NCBI GenBank assembly: GCA_034766995.1
Contig: CM068315.1
Location: 49,165,162-49,229,161, forward strand
Direction of reading: 5' to 3'
DNA length: 64,000 bases
Source of the DNA: Acanthacorydalis orientalis
Lineage: Eukaryota > Arthropoda > Insecta > Megaloptera > Corydalidae
This document shows positions 42,986-55,624 of this stretch, piece by piece; positions within the stretch are counted from its first letter, which is position 1, and each line of letters starts with the position of its first letter. The notes beneath the pieces were generated by a model. The model was not told the DNA's origin and searched no databases. It saw only the letters and a program-made list of their open reading frames with translations. Made by a program: the position numbers and the translations under genes.

Positions 42986-43029
42986 AAGAAATAAATACAG
43001 TGTTAAAATGAATAAGAAGCATTTAGAAG

Positions 43030-43068
<39 letters not shown>

Positions 43069-43429
43069 TTATATAAATACTAAAATTTGCCTTTTTCAAG
43101 AATAGTTCTACTTTTATAATTTTAAATATATCTGAAAAGTAATAGTTGGGGAGCAATATTTAACAAAATATAAAATAACAATTATGAGAAAGTAACATAT
43201 GAGAGGAAACACAACACGGTAGATGTTTTATGTCTTCATTCTAAAAGCCTTCGTTAGTAAATTAAATTGAAAATGTTGGTTGTTTAACAGAAATGATTTT
43301 ACATCTGTTATCGAACATTATTTTCTAATTAAAATTTAAAACTTTATGTCTGTAAACCTAACGGTTTGAAAACATTGAAACAAAAGAAAAAATAAAATAA
43401 AAAATTGCCCGAATCGCTCAATTTATAAC

Positions 43430-43970
43430 AATTATCCAGCGTTTGAATCAAGCGTAAGCCTGTGGAAGCGATAACTTTATTACTTGCCCACCTTAACCGG
43501 AAGTTTGCGTGTCTCGAGTTATATTGTACAAATAATGCGATAACTACGAAAATGTGACCGTGGGGAAGAAAAGATAAATGTGATCACTGTGAAAGAAAGA
43601 GTTGAAACCCTTATCTTTTTGTCAGCTTTTTCGTATATATATATATATAGTTTGTATGTGTATATATATACACTGGTCGGCATTTTCTTTAAGAGATATA
43701 CGATAGACACAGCTATATCTACCACTGTAAGCATTCTTTTTGATGCCCCAAATCCAATAAGCAGATAATGTTCCTCAAAACTGAATCCGGTTGTCATTTT
43801 TCGACGAGACAGATTGAGAAAATTCGATTATCGGATTTAAATTACGACGAATATGTCAGTCGAGCCGAATACAACCACCGCAATTGGGGCGGGTGTTCCG
43901 CTTATACGAATTTATTATTTGATTTGAATATAAATCTAATTTACGGAAAGGCCTGAGATAATTTATGAGA
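43430..43970. other. GC-richer island, unidentified
   Basis: A moderately GC-rich block carries short overlapping frames on both strands, including 62 codons at 43768-43956. None shows a known motif. A (TA)n and tatgtgtata microsatellite at 43634-43671 interrupts it. It may be regulatory or old repeat sequence. Confidence 0.2.
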
Positions 43971-46783
43971 AATTTACAAAAACGAAACAGAAATTATCAA
44001 TAATTACATATTTCTGTAATTGGGAAATTGTGTTTTTCAACAATCATTTCAGTTTTTTATTATATTATCAGCAATATTAAATGGAAACGGATTATAAAAA
44101 AATCGTCGAATTTTTGAGTGTGTGATAATTTTTATGACATCATCGATAATCAAGTTAAATGTCAAATTGTCAAAAATGTCAATATATTTGCGACTGGTTT
44201 TGAATTTTGTTACTTTTTTAATGTGTCTGTAAATATTAATTAATATCCTTTTTATTTATTACTAGTGATGTATTTACGATTAGACGTTTAGTAGCTATTC
44301 TAGAATCCAAACTAGTTAAATAACTATTTTCGGTAATCAAAAAAATATTTATTTTTAAATATTTTGCCACACTGTTAATTTTTAAGGACGATAATTAAAA
44401 ACCTTTATTAAATTAAAAATACTGTACATGAATAAATGCGGAAATATTTATCTTAAAAGTATAAAGTATATATTTTTAAATACACTGAACTGTTTGAAAT
44501 ATCTTACATTTTCAAATAAATAAAATTTAAATAAATTTAAAATTAAATTAAATATTTTCCACAATTATAACATACACTATTTAAAAATTGTCATTTTTTA
44601 AAAAAAATAAGTAAAATAAACAGAAATAATATAAAATAACCTAATTTATAGTTATTTAAAAAAGTTAAAATCGATTTAAAAATAAACTTTTTATTACACA
44701 TTTATAAAATGAATAAATGAAGTTCTGAAAAGTTATTTACATAGATATGTTTTTATTAAACATTATAATATTACTTTGTTAATATTTAAATTCGCTATAA
44801 AATTCAAGAATCACTTTCTTAATTGAACAAACAACATACAAATTAACTTCAATTAGTATTTTATACAACACATTCTTCTCGAAAGTATAAAAGCCAATAC
44901 AAATCGAGGATCGACAATGTTTACAGATCGGTTTTATTCTCTTCGACTACAAGAAATTTACACAACACAAAAAAATGGCAACGCTATTAACGCCCGTATC
45001 CAGTAGTAAAACACACTTTCTGAACGTATTTGTGAGTTTGTAGCGGCACGTATTTTAATAGAATATTCAATATCTATTATCTGTGATCGAACACGTATTT
45101 TACAGCCGTCGAAAATGTGTTTTATTCAGTGTGTCGCTTGTGTTTCGTACAAAATATTCATGGAAAGTCAATATAATGACAAACGGTGATACTAAATGAG
45201 ACGCTGAAAATAATATTAACACTTGTTAACAAGATATTGAAGGTATTTTAATTATATTTCAATATGTAACTTAATCTATGTAATTTCTACTTAAATTCGA
45301 TAATGACTTGTATACATAACGATCTTCAACACATATGGTATTAATATGATGTGGGTATGTCTGATAAAAGATAAAAGTCAATTAAAATATTGTAAAAGTT
45401 ACATGAAAACAGTTAGTTTATACAAAAAGAAAACAAATTAAAAATAAAACCGAAATAAATCACTGAGAAAAATTAAATATTCCAATTTTTTCTTAAAGAA
45501 CTACATGTGTGTGAATATATTTGAATATATGTAAATGTGTATATATATATATATATATATATCTATATATAATTGTCAACATTAGTTTCGTCTAATTCTA
45601 TGTATTGAACTTTTTTTACAGTGTGTGAACTAACCGTAAATTATGAATATTTTATTACGATTTATTAGTTATTTAATTATTTCTTTACAGTTTAAAAAAA
45701 TGAAAAAACTTCAATAAGTAGTAACTAGACCATTTTTACGATTAAAAATAAAAAGACCTTTTTTTTCTTATTTATTTACTATCAAAAGCTATAGCACTAG
45801 GAAAATGTAATAATAAAGTGCTAATATTTTCTATACGACTATATAAATAACGAGCTGTAACATGTACAGTAAAAGTAAGATACAAGATGTATAACCACTC
45901 ACAGACCTACTTTGAACTTAAAAATCTAAAAATTTGCTGTCAATATTTTACTGGAAATATTACATCGTGTAATGGAAAATCTTCGAATCACATTACAGAA
46001 AATCGCGCAGTAAAGGGATGCTCATCTAATGAACATTATTTTTTTAAAAAAATAAATGACATGAAAGAAAATAATAATTAATCAATTAACTTAAATGGAC
46101 TTACCCACTAGATTATATTGTCTTAAAGTGCTCCTATTTTTTTTCTGAAAAAAATAACAATATAAATTAGTTTTTATAAATAATTTCATTTTCGTTATGT
46201 ACTGAAATATTTACTAAAGGTTAAGAATGTGAATGTATTAAGAATTAATCTGTATTATTAACAATTACCTGCTGTATATATGAAATTGTGTTAATCTCTT
46301 CTGTATTAAAATTGTTTGAACAGTAATAATTACAAAAAATGAAGATACAAAACCATACGATTCAATAAAACAATTTTCTTAGTTTTTAAAAAAAGATTAG
46401 AAAATTTAAAACCTTTAAGGATTTAAAGTAAAGAAGAAATCATTTAGAATCTATTTACAAGACCAGAAAAGTAATAAAACATTTAATAATCGAAAAGAAT
46501 CGCATAAATTAATTATATTTATTAAATATGTAAATTCAAGATTTATCATTGAATTAATTAATTAAGAAATGGGAAATTAAAGTTGGATTTGCAACAACTT
46601 AAAAAATTTATATATATATATATATAATCATCGCAAAAGCACAGATAAAAATGCAAAACAATATAATAGAAACGAAAAACATTAATTGAATTGAATATCT
46701 TTTACTGTTCCTTTGTAAGTATAGATAATATTCACACACCACGTTCATATATAATTTATATTTAAATATACACACGTTTATAT

Positions 46784-46791
<8 letters not shown>

Positions 46792-46846
<55 letters not shown>
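46792..46846. repeat. (TA)n microsatellite, about 27 units
   Basis: A pure TA run. Comparable ones are at 25203-25251, 12917-12959, 42220-42270, 51571-51613 and 59860-59937. Confidence 0.95.
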
Positions 46847-46847
<1 letters not shown>

Positions 46848-48030
46848 GGAAACTTGTGAAATAAACGTGTTTACTCACATAAAAGGTTAAATATTTACTG
46901 ACTATTACAATGGAAATGTTTGATAATAAAATTAACCTATAGTAAAAGTTGACTGTTTTTCGTTACGTGATAAATTTTATAATTATAAACTATTCGCCAT
47001 TATATCTTATATACCTTATATATATATATATATACATACATACATACACATATGTACATATTTTATGTGTCATTTAAATGTTGATAATTAAGCTGTAAGA
47101 TTTTATTATAATTGTTGTGATGCTTCGATCCTCTTACTAATTATATGCAATACAAAAGCTGAATAACCCCTACTAAAAATTGTAAATTTCATGAATATTT
47201 TTTACAACCTCTTATTAATTACTTATTACTAGTTTATTTAAAAAATAATCCTATCGATTTTAGTTATTTTAAATTAAATTACGACTATTTATTTAAATTA
47301 ATTATGTATAATATGTATTATATATAATTTGAATTAATTTTTTTTTACTTTTCATGTCAAAAAAAATACACATATATTATACACAAATATTTTTTTATAA
47401 TAGTTGGTTGTATGGTTTATATGTATTTTATGTAAATATATATATATATATATATATATAATATAAATTAATTACGTTATACGTTTAAAATATATTTATT
47501 CATAATAAATAAAAAAATATATTCATATATTTTATAAATTGCAATGACTTTATAAAGTCGTAATTTAAATATACTATAATTGTAAAACATGCACAAAGAT
47601 CAATATCATCTTTTCCTGGAGCTTTCAAAACAATTAATTTCTGTACGGTATATAATTACAGCTAATAAGTTTTTAACATGCAGTCCGTTAATTACTACTA
47701 AATTATTACTAAACAATTATAAAACAAAATTGATGCCTGAAATTTTAATCAGCATTAAGTTTGGTAGTGTTACTTTTTACACCTCTTTCATTCTTAATGT
47801 AATAAAAATATAACACTTTAACATCTAAGTTACCATCGTTATCATATAAGATAATGAAGACATTATTATATTACTGACAAAAATACCTCTTAAATATAGA
47901 AGGATAGGAGGGTATTTTTAGAATTTTACATTTTATATGTTCATGCGGCCATTTTTGAAAAGTAAATAAAAATATATATATAATTTTAATTAAAGAATAT
48001 AATATAGAAAATTATATATATATATATCCT

Positions 48031-48064
<34 letters not shown>

Positions 48065-48652
48065 AATTCTGACTTTTTTATATAGTATGCATTTATAAAT
48101 ATCTACAAAATATTTTTAAACAAACTACTAAAAATGATAATTTCAATGTCATTTTAGATGAGAAAAAATGTGATTTCAATTTTTTTTTACAGGAAATTTA
48201 CAACTTTGTGAAAATAATTCAATAAATCTAAGCTAAATACATGGATAGTACTCACAAACTAGGATTTACCACCAAATAAAATTTTTGAAGTAATAATTTT
48301 TTTCATTCGTTTGGAAAATATTGATTTTCATGACTGGAAAACGGTTTGGAAATTTTTGAAAAACTATATTGAAAATTATATGAAATGTACGATTTTATTT
48401 GTTTTGATAATTTAATCAAAACAATTATCAATTATGATGTACAATACTTAGCTATGATGGAGTTTTGCCTTTTAAGATTTGATTTATTGTGAACTTCAAG
48501 TACAAAATACATTAATTTACCAAGTAATGTCTCAAGGTAAGACACAATTTTAGTAAAACTTATTAAAACGGCCTAAACTAAACCGAAGAGATCACAATGT
48601 ACAAAATACAACAATATTATTATAGCTAGAAAATCAAGCAATTTTAAGACCA

Positions 48653-48659
<7 letters not shown>

Positions 48660-48710
<51 letters not shown>

Positions 48711-48740
48711 GAGTATATATATATATACTCGTATATATAT
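48660..48740. repeat. (TA)n tract ending in a 40-bp perfect palindrome
   Basis: The TA run at 48660-48709 is followed by CGAG, seven TA units and CTCG. The segment 48701-48740 reads the same on both strands and could form a cruciform. Confidence 0.92.
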
Positions 48741-49601
48741 CTATATATATAACCATATTATAAATACACCGTAAATTTAAAGAAATTGATTTTTATTCAA
48801 AAGGAACAAAGTATCGAGATATTCTTTTTTGGCTGGAGAGGGAGTCAAATTTATTAAAATAATATAATAATATATAATATTATCTTCAAGAAGAAATATT
48901 CGAAAAATATATGAACGTTCTAATGAAAAATGGAATATATATTTTTTTGATGAAAAATATTTTAAATTAAGGATATTAGTTGCTCTCAAATGATAATAAT
49001 AAGAACAATACATGAAATGGGATATGCAGATTCTTCTCAGTGATAAATTCGATATTTAATAAATATATATTCATTACATTTCAAGAAAATATGATACTCT
49101 TCAATATTATATATTCAAAATTTTATCTGTTTGTCTTTCTATATATAGTTATACACATATTAAGATTTATTCGTATAAAATTTAAAATAAAAAAATATTA
49201 ATATAAAAATTCTGTTCATTAGTTAATCAGAAATATTCACAATCCCGAATATTTTAAAGTAAATTATTTCAAATAAACGCCTGTATTTAAATAAACATTC
49301 AATTTATTACAGAGTAAGCATATTTCGTGAATTCTCAAAAACTTTATTTAAAAGTAACAATGAAATATGTGGTCGTTTTCCATTAATTTTTGAATATCTA
49401 AAAATATGAAGCAGGAGAAAGTGTACTACTGTGAAATAACGAACAACGTTTATTTAATGAAATTTCATTTATACTTCAAGGGATTTCTGTTTCACTGAAC
49501 CAACGAAAATATTTACAGTTCTCGTGTAAGAACAAAAAAGAACAATTTTTGTAGATGAAAAGGTATTTTTTAGATTAATGTTAAATTAATTTTAAATGTT
49601 C

Positions 49602-49670
49602 ATATATATATATATATATGTGTGTGTGTCTGTACACACATATATGTGTGTGTGTGTGTACACACACATT
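49602..49670. repeat. Alternating purine-pyrimidine tract (TA)n-(TG)n-(CA)n
   Basis: TA, then TG, then gtacacaca, tatatgtgtg and cacacaca follow one another. 49651-49668 is a perfect 18-bp palindrome centred on TA in GTAC. Such tracts can adopt Z-DNA or hairpins; that is general knowledge and nothing shows it happens here. Confidence 0.85.
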
Positions 49671-49865
49671 CTGTTCAAAATTTTTAAGAATTAATCAATG
49701 ACTTCTATTGTGTGCGGGAAGTAATATGTCCTTCGTGTAAGTGAAGATGGCCATATCAAAAACTAATTGTAATTTTATTTCCTAATTTAAAATAATATTA
49801 AAAAAAAATATTAAAATTTTTAATCTTCGAAATTTAAATGAAAAACAAGATTTTTTAATTTTAAA

Positions 49866-50390
49866 ATATGATTCATTCTTATTTATATTTTGATTTTATG
49901 AATAGTTTTAAATTTATATTTTATTATTAAGAGAAGCCTTATTATTTACTCGAAAAATAATGTTTTTTTTTAATAAAATCCAACTTTTATATATGTAAGC
50001 GAGAGCAAATTTAATTATAATATCAAGAATTATTATTGTATGATTTATTCTTCTTTATCTTTTGATTTTATGAATAGTTTTAAATTTATATTTCATTATT
50101 TAGAGAAGCCTTATTATTTACTAAGAAAATATTTTTTTTAAAAAAATTGAACTTTTAAATATGTAAGAGGGAGCTAATAAAAATTTAATTATAATATCAA
50201 GAAATATTAGAATATGATTTATTTTCCTTTACTTTTTGTTTTTATCAATAGTTTTAAATTTATATTTCATATAAACAGAAGCCTTATTATTTACTCGGAA
50301 TATAAAGTTTTTTAAAAAATCAAATTAATCTTTTATATATGTAAGAGAGAGCAAATAAAAGTTAAATTATAATGTCAAGAAATATTAGAA
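49866..50390 (+). repeat. 172-173 bp tandem repeat, three copies
   Basis: Three head-to-tail copies are visible. A marker block gaagccttattatttact occurs at 49933, 50105 and 50278, that is at 172- and 173-bp steps. Each unit also carries atagttttaaatttatat before it, and after it a gtaag, gag, gca/gct and aatt-ataat-tcaagaa series. The copies differ by point changes and small indels, so the array is not recent. No coding is seen in the units. Confidence 0.88.
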
Positions 50391-50450
50391 AGCATCCATA
50401 TTAATATTTGTACTTAACATTGTATTTAATGATTCATTGTTGATTAAATG

Positions 50451-50492
<42 letters not shown>

Positions 50493-51568
50493 GATGATGA
50501 TGATTCAATTTAGATTTTTTGACAAATAGTAAAATACAAACCATGTTAAATTTTTTAACCTCTCAAAATGTTACTCTCTATTGATAATTGGCAAATAAAA
50601 TATCAAATTCTAGAAATTTACTTTCACAATAATTCTATTTCATTTTTGCGTTACTAATTAATAACATTTTTCAATTTTAATTTGTATATAGACTAGAAGA
50701 TAATTTAAAGGAAACTTTACGATTTGGTTTACTTAGACGTTTTGATTTCCAAGAATTGGTCAGATTATCGATTTCGAAATAATGCTATATCAAGCGATAC
50801 TAAATGACATTTGGAGCGATTTACCGTAATTGTTTTAAATTCTTGAAATAATACTATCGATTATAGTGTCAGTGTAATTCCTTTTACTACATAAATCACA
50901 ATTAAAGTTTTTCAGACTGTATATAAATTATAACGATGTAAAAATTTTTTTCTATGACTGAAAACAGTAGAAAAGTTTAAAGAATTTCTTCGGAATAACA
51001 ATTTTTAAAACAGTATCTACAATAACTTGAGAACCGGCTATCCGATTGGCTCGAAATTTTAGAAATGTATTCATAAAATGATTCTTCCTAATTGACTGAA
51101 TTTTTTTAAGTCCCATCAATACCTTCTGTAGCAAAAAAATACAATATTTCTTTTAATAAATGATTTGATCTTCGTATCTGGTTAAACTAGCCGCTATATA
51201 GGAAAAACCTTTAAAGTTGATAATTATTTTAATTCAAGTAAAAGTCTTTACATAAAAGCTGTCTTTTACAATTCGACCATTTGTTCACCCACACCAACTG
51301 AGACAATTTCGTCAGCCTGAATCGAAAAGACATCGGTGAACTATTATTCTAATGTTTGTTGATATTTCTAGACATTCGTTTTATAAAGTCATTAAAATAT
51401 ATACTTGATTTATAAATAATGTGAAATATAAATATTAATCTTTAAAAAATCGTAAAAATAAGTTTTTTTCTTCTTATTCTGGCTAGTTTATTTAATAATA
51501 TCTGTTTGTAGTATTTATAAAAAAAATTACATCTGTATTGAACAAATTCAGTACAATAGGAAAAAAGT

Positions 51569-51619
<51 letters not shown>

Positions 51620-52302
51620 ATTAAATTACGTTAAATTATGAAAAAATCAATCTTATTCGTGATCGAATTTCAAAAATACAAATTGCAATATGTGTATACT
51701 TATTCAAAAATTTCAAAGGCTACGTCGGCCATTATTAATGTTTAACAATTTATCAAATTTATGACTGTATTCTCTCAAATATTAAAATGTGTATTCTAAC
51801 TTTATAATAGCTATATATTGTCGACATTATTAATTTACTAATTGTTACTCGCTGATCTAATATGCACATTATATATTTCCTTTATTATTATATACTTAGG
51901 TACAATGTTTCAGCAGCTGCTCAATGTCAAAATGTGCCTCGGCAGACAAATACAAGCTATTAATATGCCCCTTCATCACTTCATACCAGTACGTGACCTG
52001 AAATATTAATCATTAAGAGCTCCCGGTTTTACGGAGCTTTCATCGTATTATCTTTATTGATATTATAGAGGCTTTGGAGTAGACCAAATCAAAGGAGTCA
52101 ATTATCCATTGGCGTTTATTATTGATCACCTAAATTAATACCAATAAAGGGAAAGCCGTTGTGTTCGTTTATACGATGGAATTATCTTTGACGGTGTTCA
52201 CGCTATATTTTATTTGCATGCAAATGAACATTACGTGTATTGAAATTAAAAAAATGTTTATATACAAACATACACACATATAAATATTAATTTACACATC
52301 AG

Positions 52303-52355
<53 letters not shown>

Positions 52356-52710
52356 TATATATATATATATGAATACATATATATATATATATAAATATAT
52401 ATATATATATGTATGTACATATATATATACATACATATATATATATATATATATACATATATATATACATACACATACAAATCTATACATAATAAATTTC
52501 TATGTATTTCATTTTATTTTATTTTGTCATATAGAACTTTTTTTAAATATCTAACAAAACGACTTAAATAATTTCTTTCTTATATCTCAATAACATTTAT
52601 ATTATTTTATGTCGTTTAAAAAGATGCAATATAAATGTTAACACATTTTTTTTAGCATCATTAATATTAATATTTTAAATATTTTTTTATAAATATATAA
52701 AAGTATTATG
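50391..52710. other. Gene-free region between the tandem repeat and mariner copy E
   Basis: It contains TA tracts at 50455-50490, 51571-51613 and 52307-52470, and the island at 51890-52245. The rest is plain A+T-rich sequence. Confidence 0.45.
51890..52245. other. GC-richer non-coding island with palindromic sites
   Basis: This stretch stands out from the A+T background in composition and lack of simple repeats. It contains AGCAGCTGCT (51912-51921, an E-box palindrome) and a small hairpin AGCTCC/GGAGCT (52018-52038). It also has the 14-bp palindrome ATTTGCATGCAAAT (52212-52225), which holds overlapping POU-octamer-like sites on both strands. No long open frame is present. It looks like a conserved non-coding or enhancer-type block, but conservation cannot be judged here. 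Confidence 0.3.
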
Positions 52711-52712
52711 TA

Positions 52713-52760
52713 TTAGGTTGGTAAAAAAATAATTGTTGTTTATGAACTTACAAAAAAATG
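52713..52760 (-). mobile_element. Solo 3' end of a family-1 mariner, inverted beside copy E
   Basis: Sequence from TTAGGTTGG at 52713, preceded by TA, matches about 48 bp of the 3' terminal part of the family in reverse orientation, including the gtttatg step. Nothing of the rest of that element follows. Together with copy E it makes a structure bounded by two 3'-type ends in inverted orientation, from 52713 to 53422, with TA on both outer sides. Confidence 0.65.
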
Positions 52761-52875
52761 GTTTTATAGAAATGTTATGATGGAATTATTTTTTATTAAT
52801 ATAAAGTTTTATATTTGAATATAACTAATTAAGTAGATGAATAAAAACAATATTCTAATTATTACGTCTCCTTTT

Positions 52876-53422
52876 TTAGGTTAGTAGAAAAATATATAAA
52901 AATTAAGTTTTTTGTTTTCTGCATTCTAATCTTAATTTTTTTTATAAAAGTGTTATTTCACCGTATTCATGTTAATAAAATTTTAATGTGCATTTTCGGT
53001 CTGTAGTTTGGTATCACCAACTTTGGTTTTATTATTAATTTTGCTTCAAATTAGGCTATTGAATTAAAGATGGAAAAGGAACAAAAAAGAGATTTTTTTT
53101 GTATGAGCAGCAGAAACTGCTCTTAAACTAAACGATGCTTTTCGTATGGCACTTTTAAGGAATGTACAGTCCAATGGTGGTTCTAAAATTTTCGTGCTGC
53201 TGTCAAGAGTTTCGAAAGTGATGAAAGTCACGAGCATCCTTATTCAGTTTATAACGACTAACTGAAGGCGTTAGTTAAGTCAGAACTGCGCACAATAATA
53301 CAACAGCTTCCATAAAATTTGGGCGTTAGTCATCCAACAGTTCTGGATCACTTAAAACCACAAATTGAAAAAATCTTTGACTCTGAAGGTCATAAACCAC
53401 AATAATTTTTCTAACAACCTAA
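52876..53422 (+). mobile_element. Internally deleted mariner, family 1, copy E
   Basis: This 547-bp copy runs from ttaggttagtag at 52876 to ctaacaacctaa at 53422 with TA on the right. The plus strand reads the usual decayed HTH region (TALKLNDAF, WWF and VSHPTVLDHLK-like pieces) and then DSEGHKPQ at the 3' end. The left side has no TA. A separate solo end in opposite orientation lies 120 bp upstream. Confidence 0.86.
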
Positions 53423-54573
53423 TATATAATTTATATACAATTATTTAACGATCACAACGACATTTTTATTTTTGTAAACGTAAGATTAACTTTTTCAACT
53501 TTTTTCATTGTAACACTGAACATTTCTTTAATCAAAATCTAATTTAGGTTTACAACCAATCCTTTATCTTAATCACTCAGTTATATTCTATTTAACAAAT
53601 AACTTTTAATTATTTATGGAAATTTAACATAAAATTGGATTGCTTATAAAACAGAAGACGAGAAAAAAACTGATAAAGAGGAAATATTTGGCAAATAATA
53701 AAGAGAGATGTTATTTCATGAAAAATGATATTACTGTTAACAGAGCATCCGCTTGTTATATAATATTGCATAAAAAAGTTTATCGCTCATGAAAAAGAAG
53801 TAACAATGTAAAACGTAATTCTTTGTCTTTTAATAGCTGAGAGTATTTTCAAAGCCATCTACGATCGACCGAATGACGACTGTTTTATCTGAAAACAAAT
53901 GTTGCATAAAAATTAGCATTTATATGAAACCGAGAAAGATACTCTCAGGACTCTGCTCTTAGAATCTTACTTTCAAGAGCACTTTACTGCTCTTTGCTAC
54001 AAACATTTCTTGACTTTTATTCATACATACATAGGTATTGTGTTTCATATAGTAGTCACTGTGCTTTTGCAATAATTTCATTTTAAAAGTAACTGTCGGT
54101 TTTTGAAACACAAAAGAGATGATACAACATTTTTACATGAATTTGTAAAAGAATATGGATAGGGATGGATAGAAAAACTGTTTATATAATATATTCATCT
54201 CTGTTCGTAACTACTGAATAACATACTTAATTAGAACTAATGATATGTTAACTCATTGAAATTCATTTTTATAAAAATGTGCTATCAATAAAAATGTTTC
54301 TATATTTACTATATTTTACAAATAACAAAACCCCATTATTTATTCAACAAACCGAATAATTTTTATTTTCAATTTATTCTATGCGAAACCACATTATATT
54401 TTTTATAACAATCAAAAAAATATATAACTTTTATAATTATTCAATATTCTGACAATATATTTATTATTAAGTTAAAGAATATAAAATAAATAAATAAATA
54501 TGAATTTAAATATTGAATATATGTTATAAATATTTATTGTGAATTAAATATACTAACTGATAAATTATTTGAC

Positions 54574-54617
<44 letters not shown>

Positions 54618-55624
54618 GAATTGCAATTTTTAAAATTATCAACAATATAGTATTACTATGTGGTGAAACATTTATTCATTGCTGAATACTTGCTTCAAAA
54701 ATTTATTAAGTTTTAAAATCATGTTTTTAATGTTTTCTTTATTTTATTAAAATCATCTATTTTCAATGATATTCAAAGATTTCAATTAATTATTTTCATT
54801 AATTTTTTAAATATTTATCATTTTCAATTCAAATTTATTAATCAGTTGCAACTAATTTTATAATTTAACTAATATTGATCTTTGAGTTAAACAAAGAGTT
54901 ACACTTACTATACTAACATTTAAAAAAGTTATAACTCAAATATAATTTATAGTAAGGTACACAATACATACACACATACATATATATATATATATGACAA
55001 TATATAACAGAAAATTATTATGTATTAATTGCACAAGAATATATTACGACACTGATATTAGTTATATATATATATATAGAAATCAAAGAAGTAAATAAAT
55101 AATTAAACATCAATTACTTCTTTTTAAAAAATGTAGATAATCAAAGCTATAACTTCAAAAGTAAATTGCAAAATACTTTGTATACAGTATTTATGTATCC
55201 AGTAATTTTATAGAAATTCATGCAAATTACTTATAATAATACACAATACAATAATAATTTCTTTGTATGTTTTTTATTTGTCGGTGGAGTATATAAAGAA
55301 GAACTTTCTATTTTTTTGAAATAGTGTAAATATTTCTTCGAAAAGTGTGCGTTTTATTCATTTTGTACTTTAAATTTTAAATTATTATTATATTTCATGG
55401 AAAAGTACAGGAGAAATTTTTTTATTTATAATTATTATATTTAACTCCTCTTACACAATTATAATAATAAATTTCATGTTATTAATTTAATACTTTTTTG
55501 AATACAACATTTCTAAAAAATTATAATTAGTAATATAATTGTATTTTTTATATTTTAGTAAGAATACTAAATAATGGATTACTACATATAATATTTAAAT
55601 TTAGTTTAACAGACCAAAAACACT
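53423..55624. other. Spacer upstream of the first odorant receptor
   Basis: It contains the hairpin cluster at 53837-53994 and short TA tracts at 54580-54612, 54980-54996 and 55065-55078. The receptor promoter should lie in its last few hundred bases, but no core element stands out in the A+T-rich sequence. Confidence 0.4.
53837..53994. repeat. Cluster of inverted repeats (hairpin-forming)
   Basis: CTGAGAGTAT at 53837-53846 has its exact inverse at 53939-53948, and pairing continues for 4 more bases with one bulge. Immediately after, TGCTCTT (53954), AAGAGCA (53975) and TGCTCTT (53988) alternate, so the middle one can pair with either neighbour. No known RNA family is recognised. Confidence 0.6.

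Larger units (their letters stand above)
41285..49865. other. Gene-free A+T-rich region with simple repeats
   Basis: TA tracts lie at 42220-42270, 42950-42980, 43034-43066, 45540-45563, 46792-46846, 47437-47461 and 48660-48740. GC-richer islands lie at about 42290-42620, 43430-43970 and 44880-45200. No exon is recognised. Confidence 0.45.
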
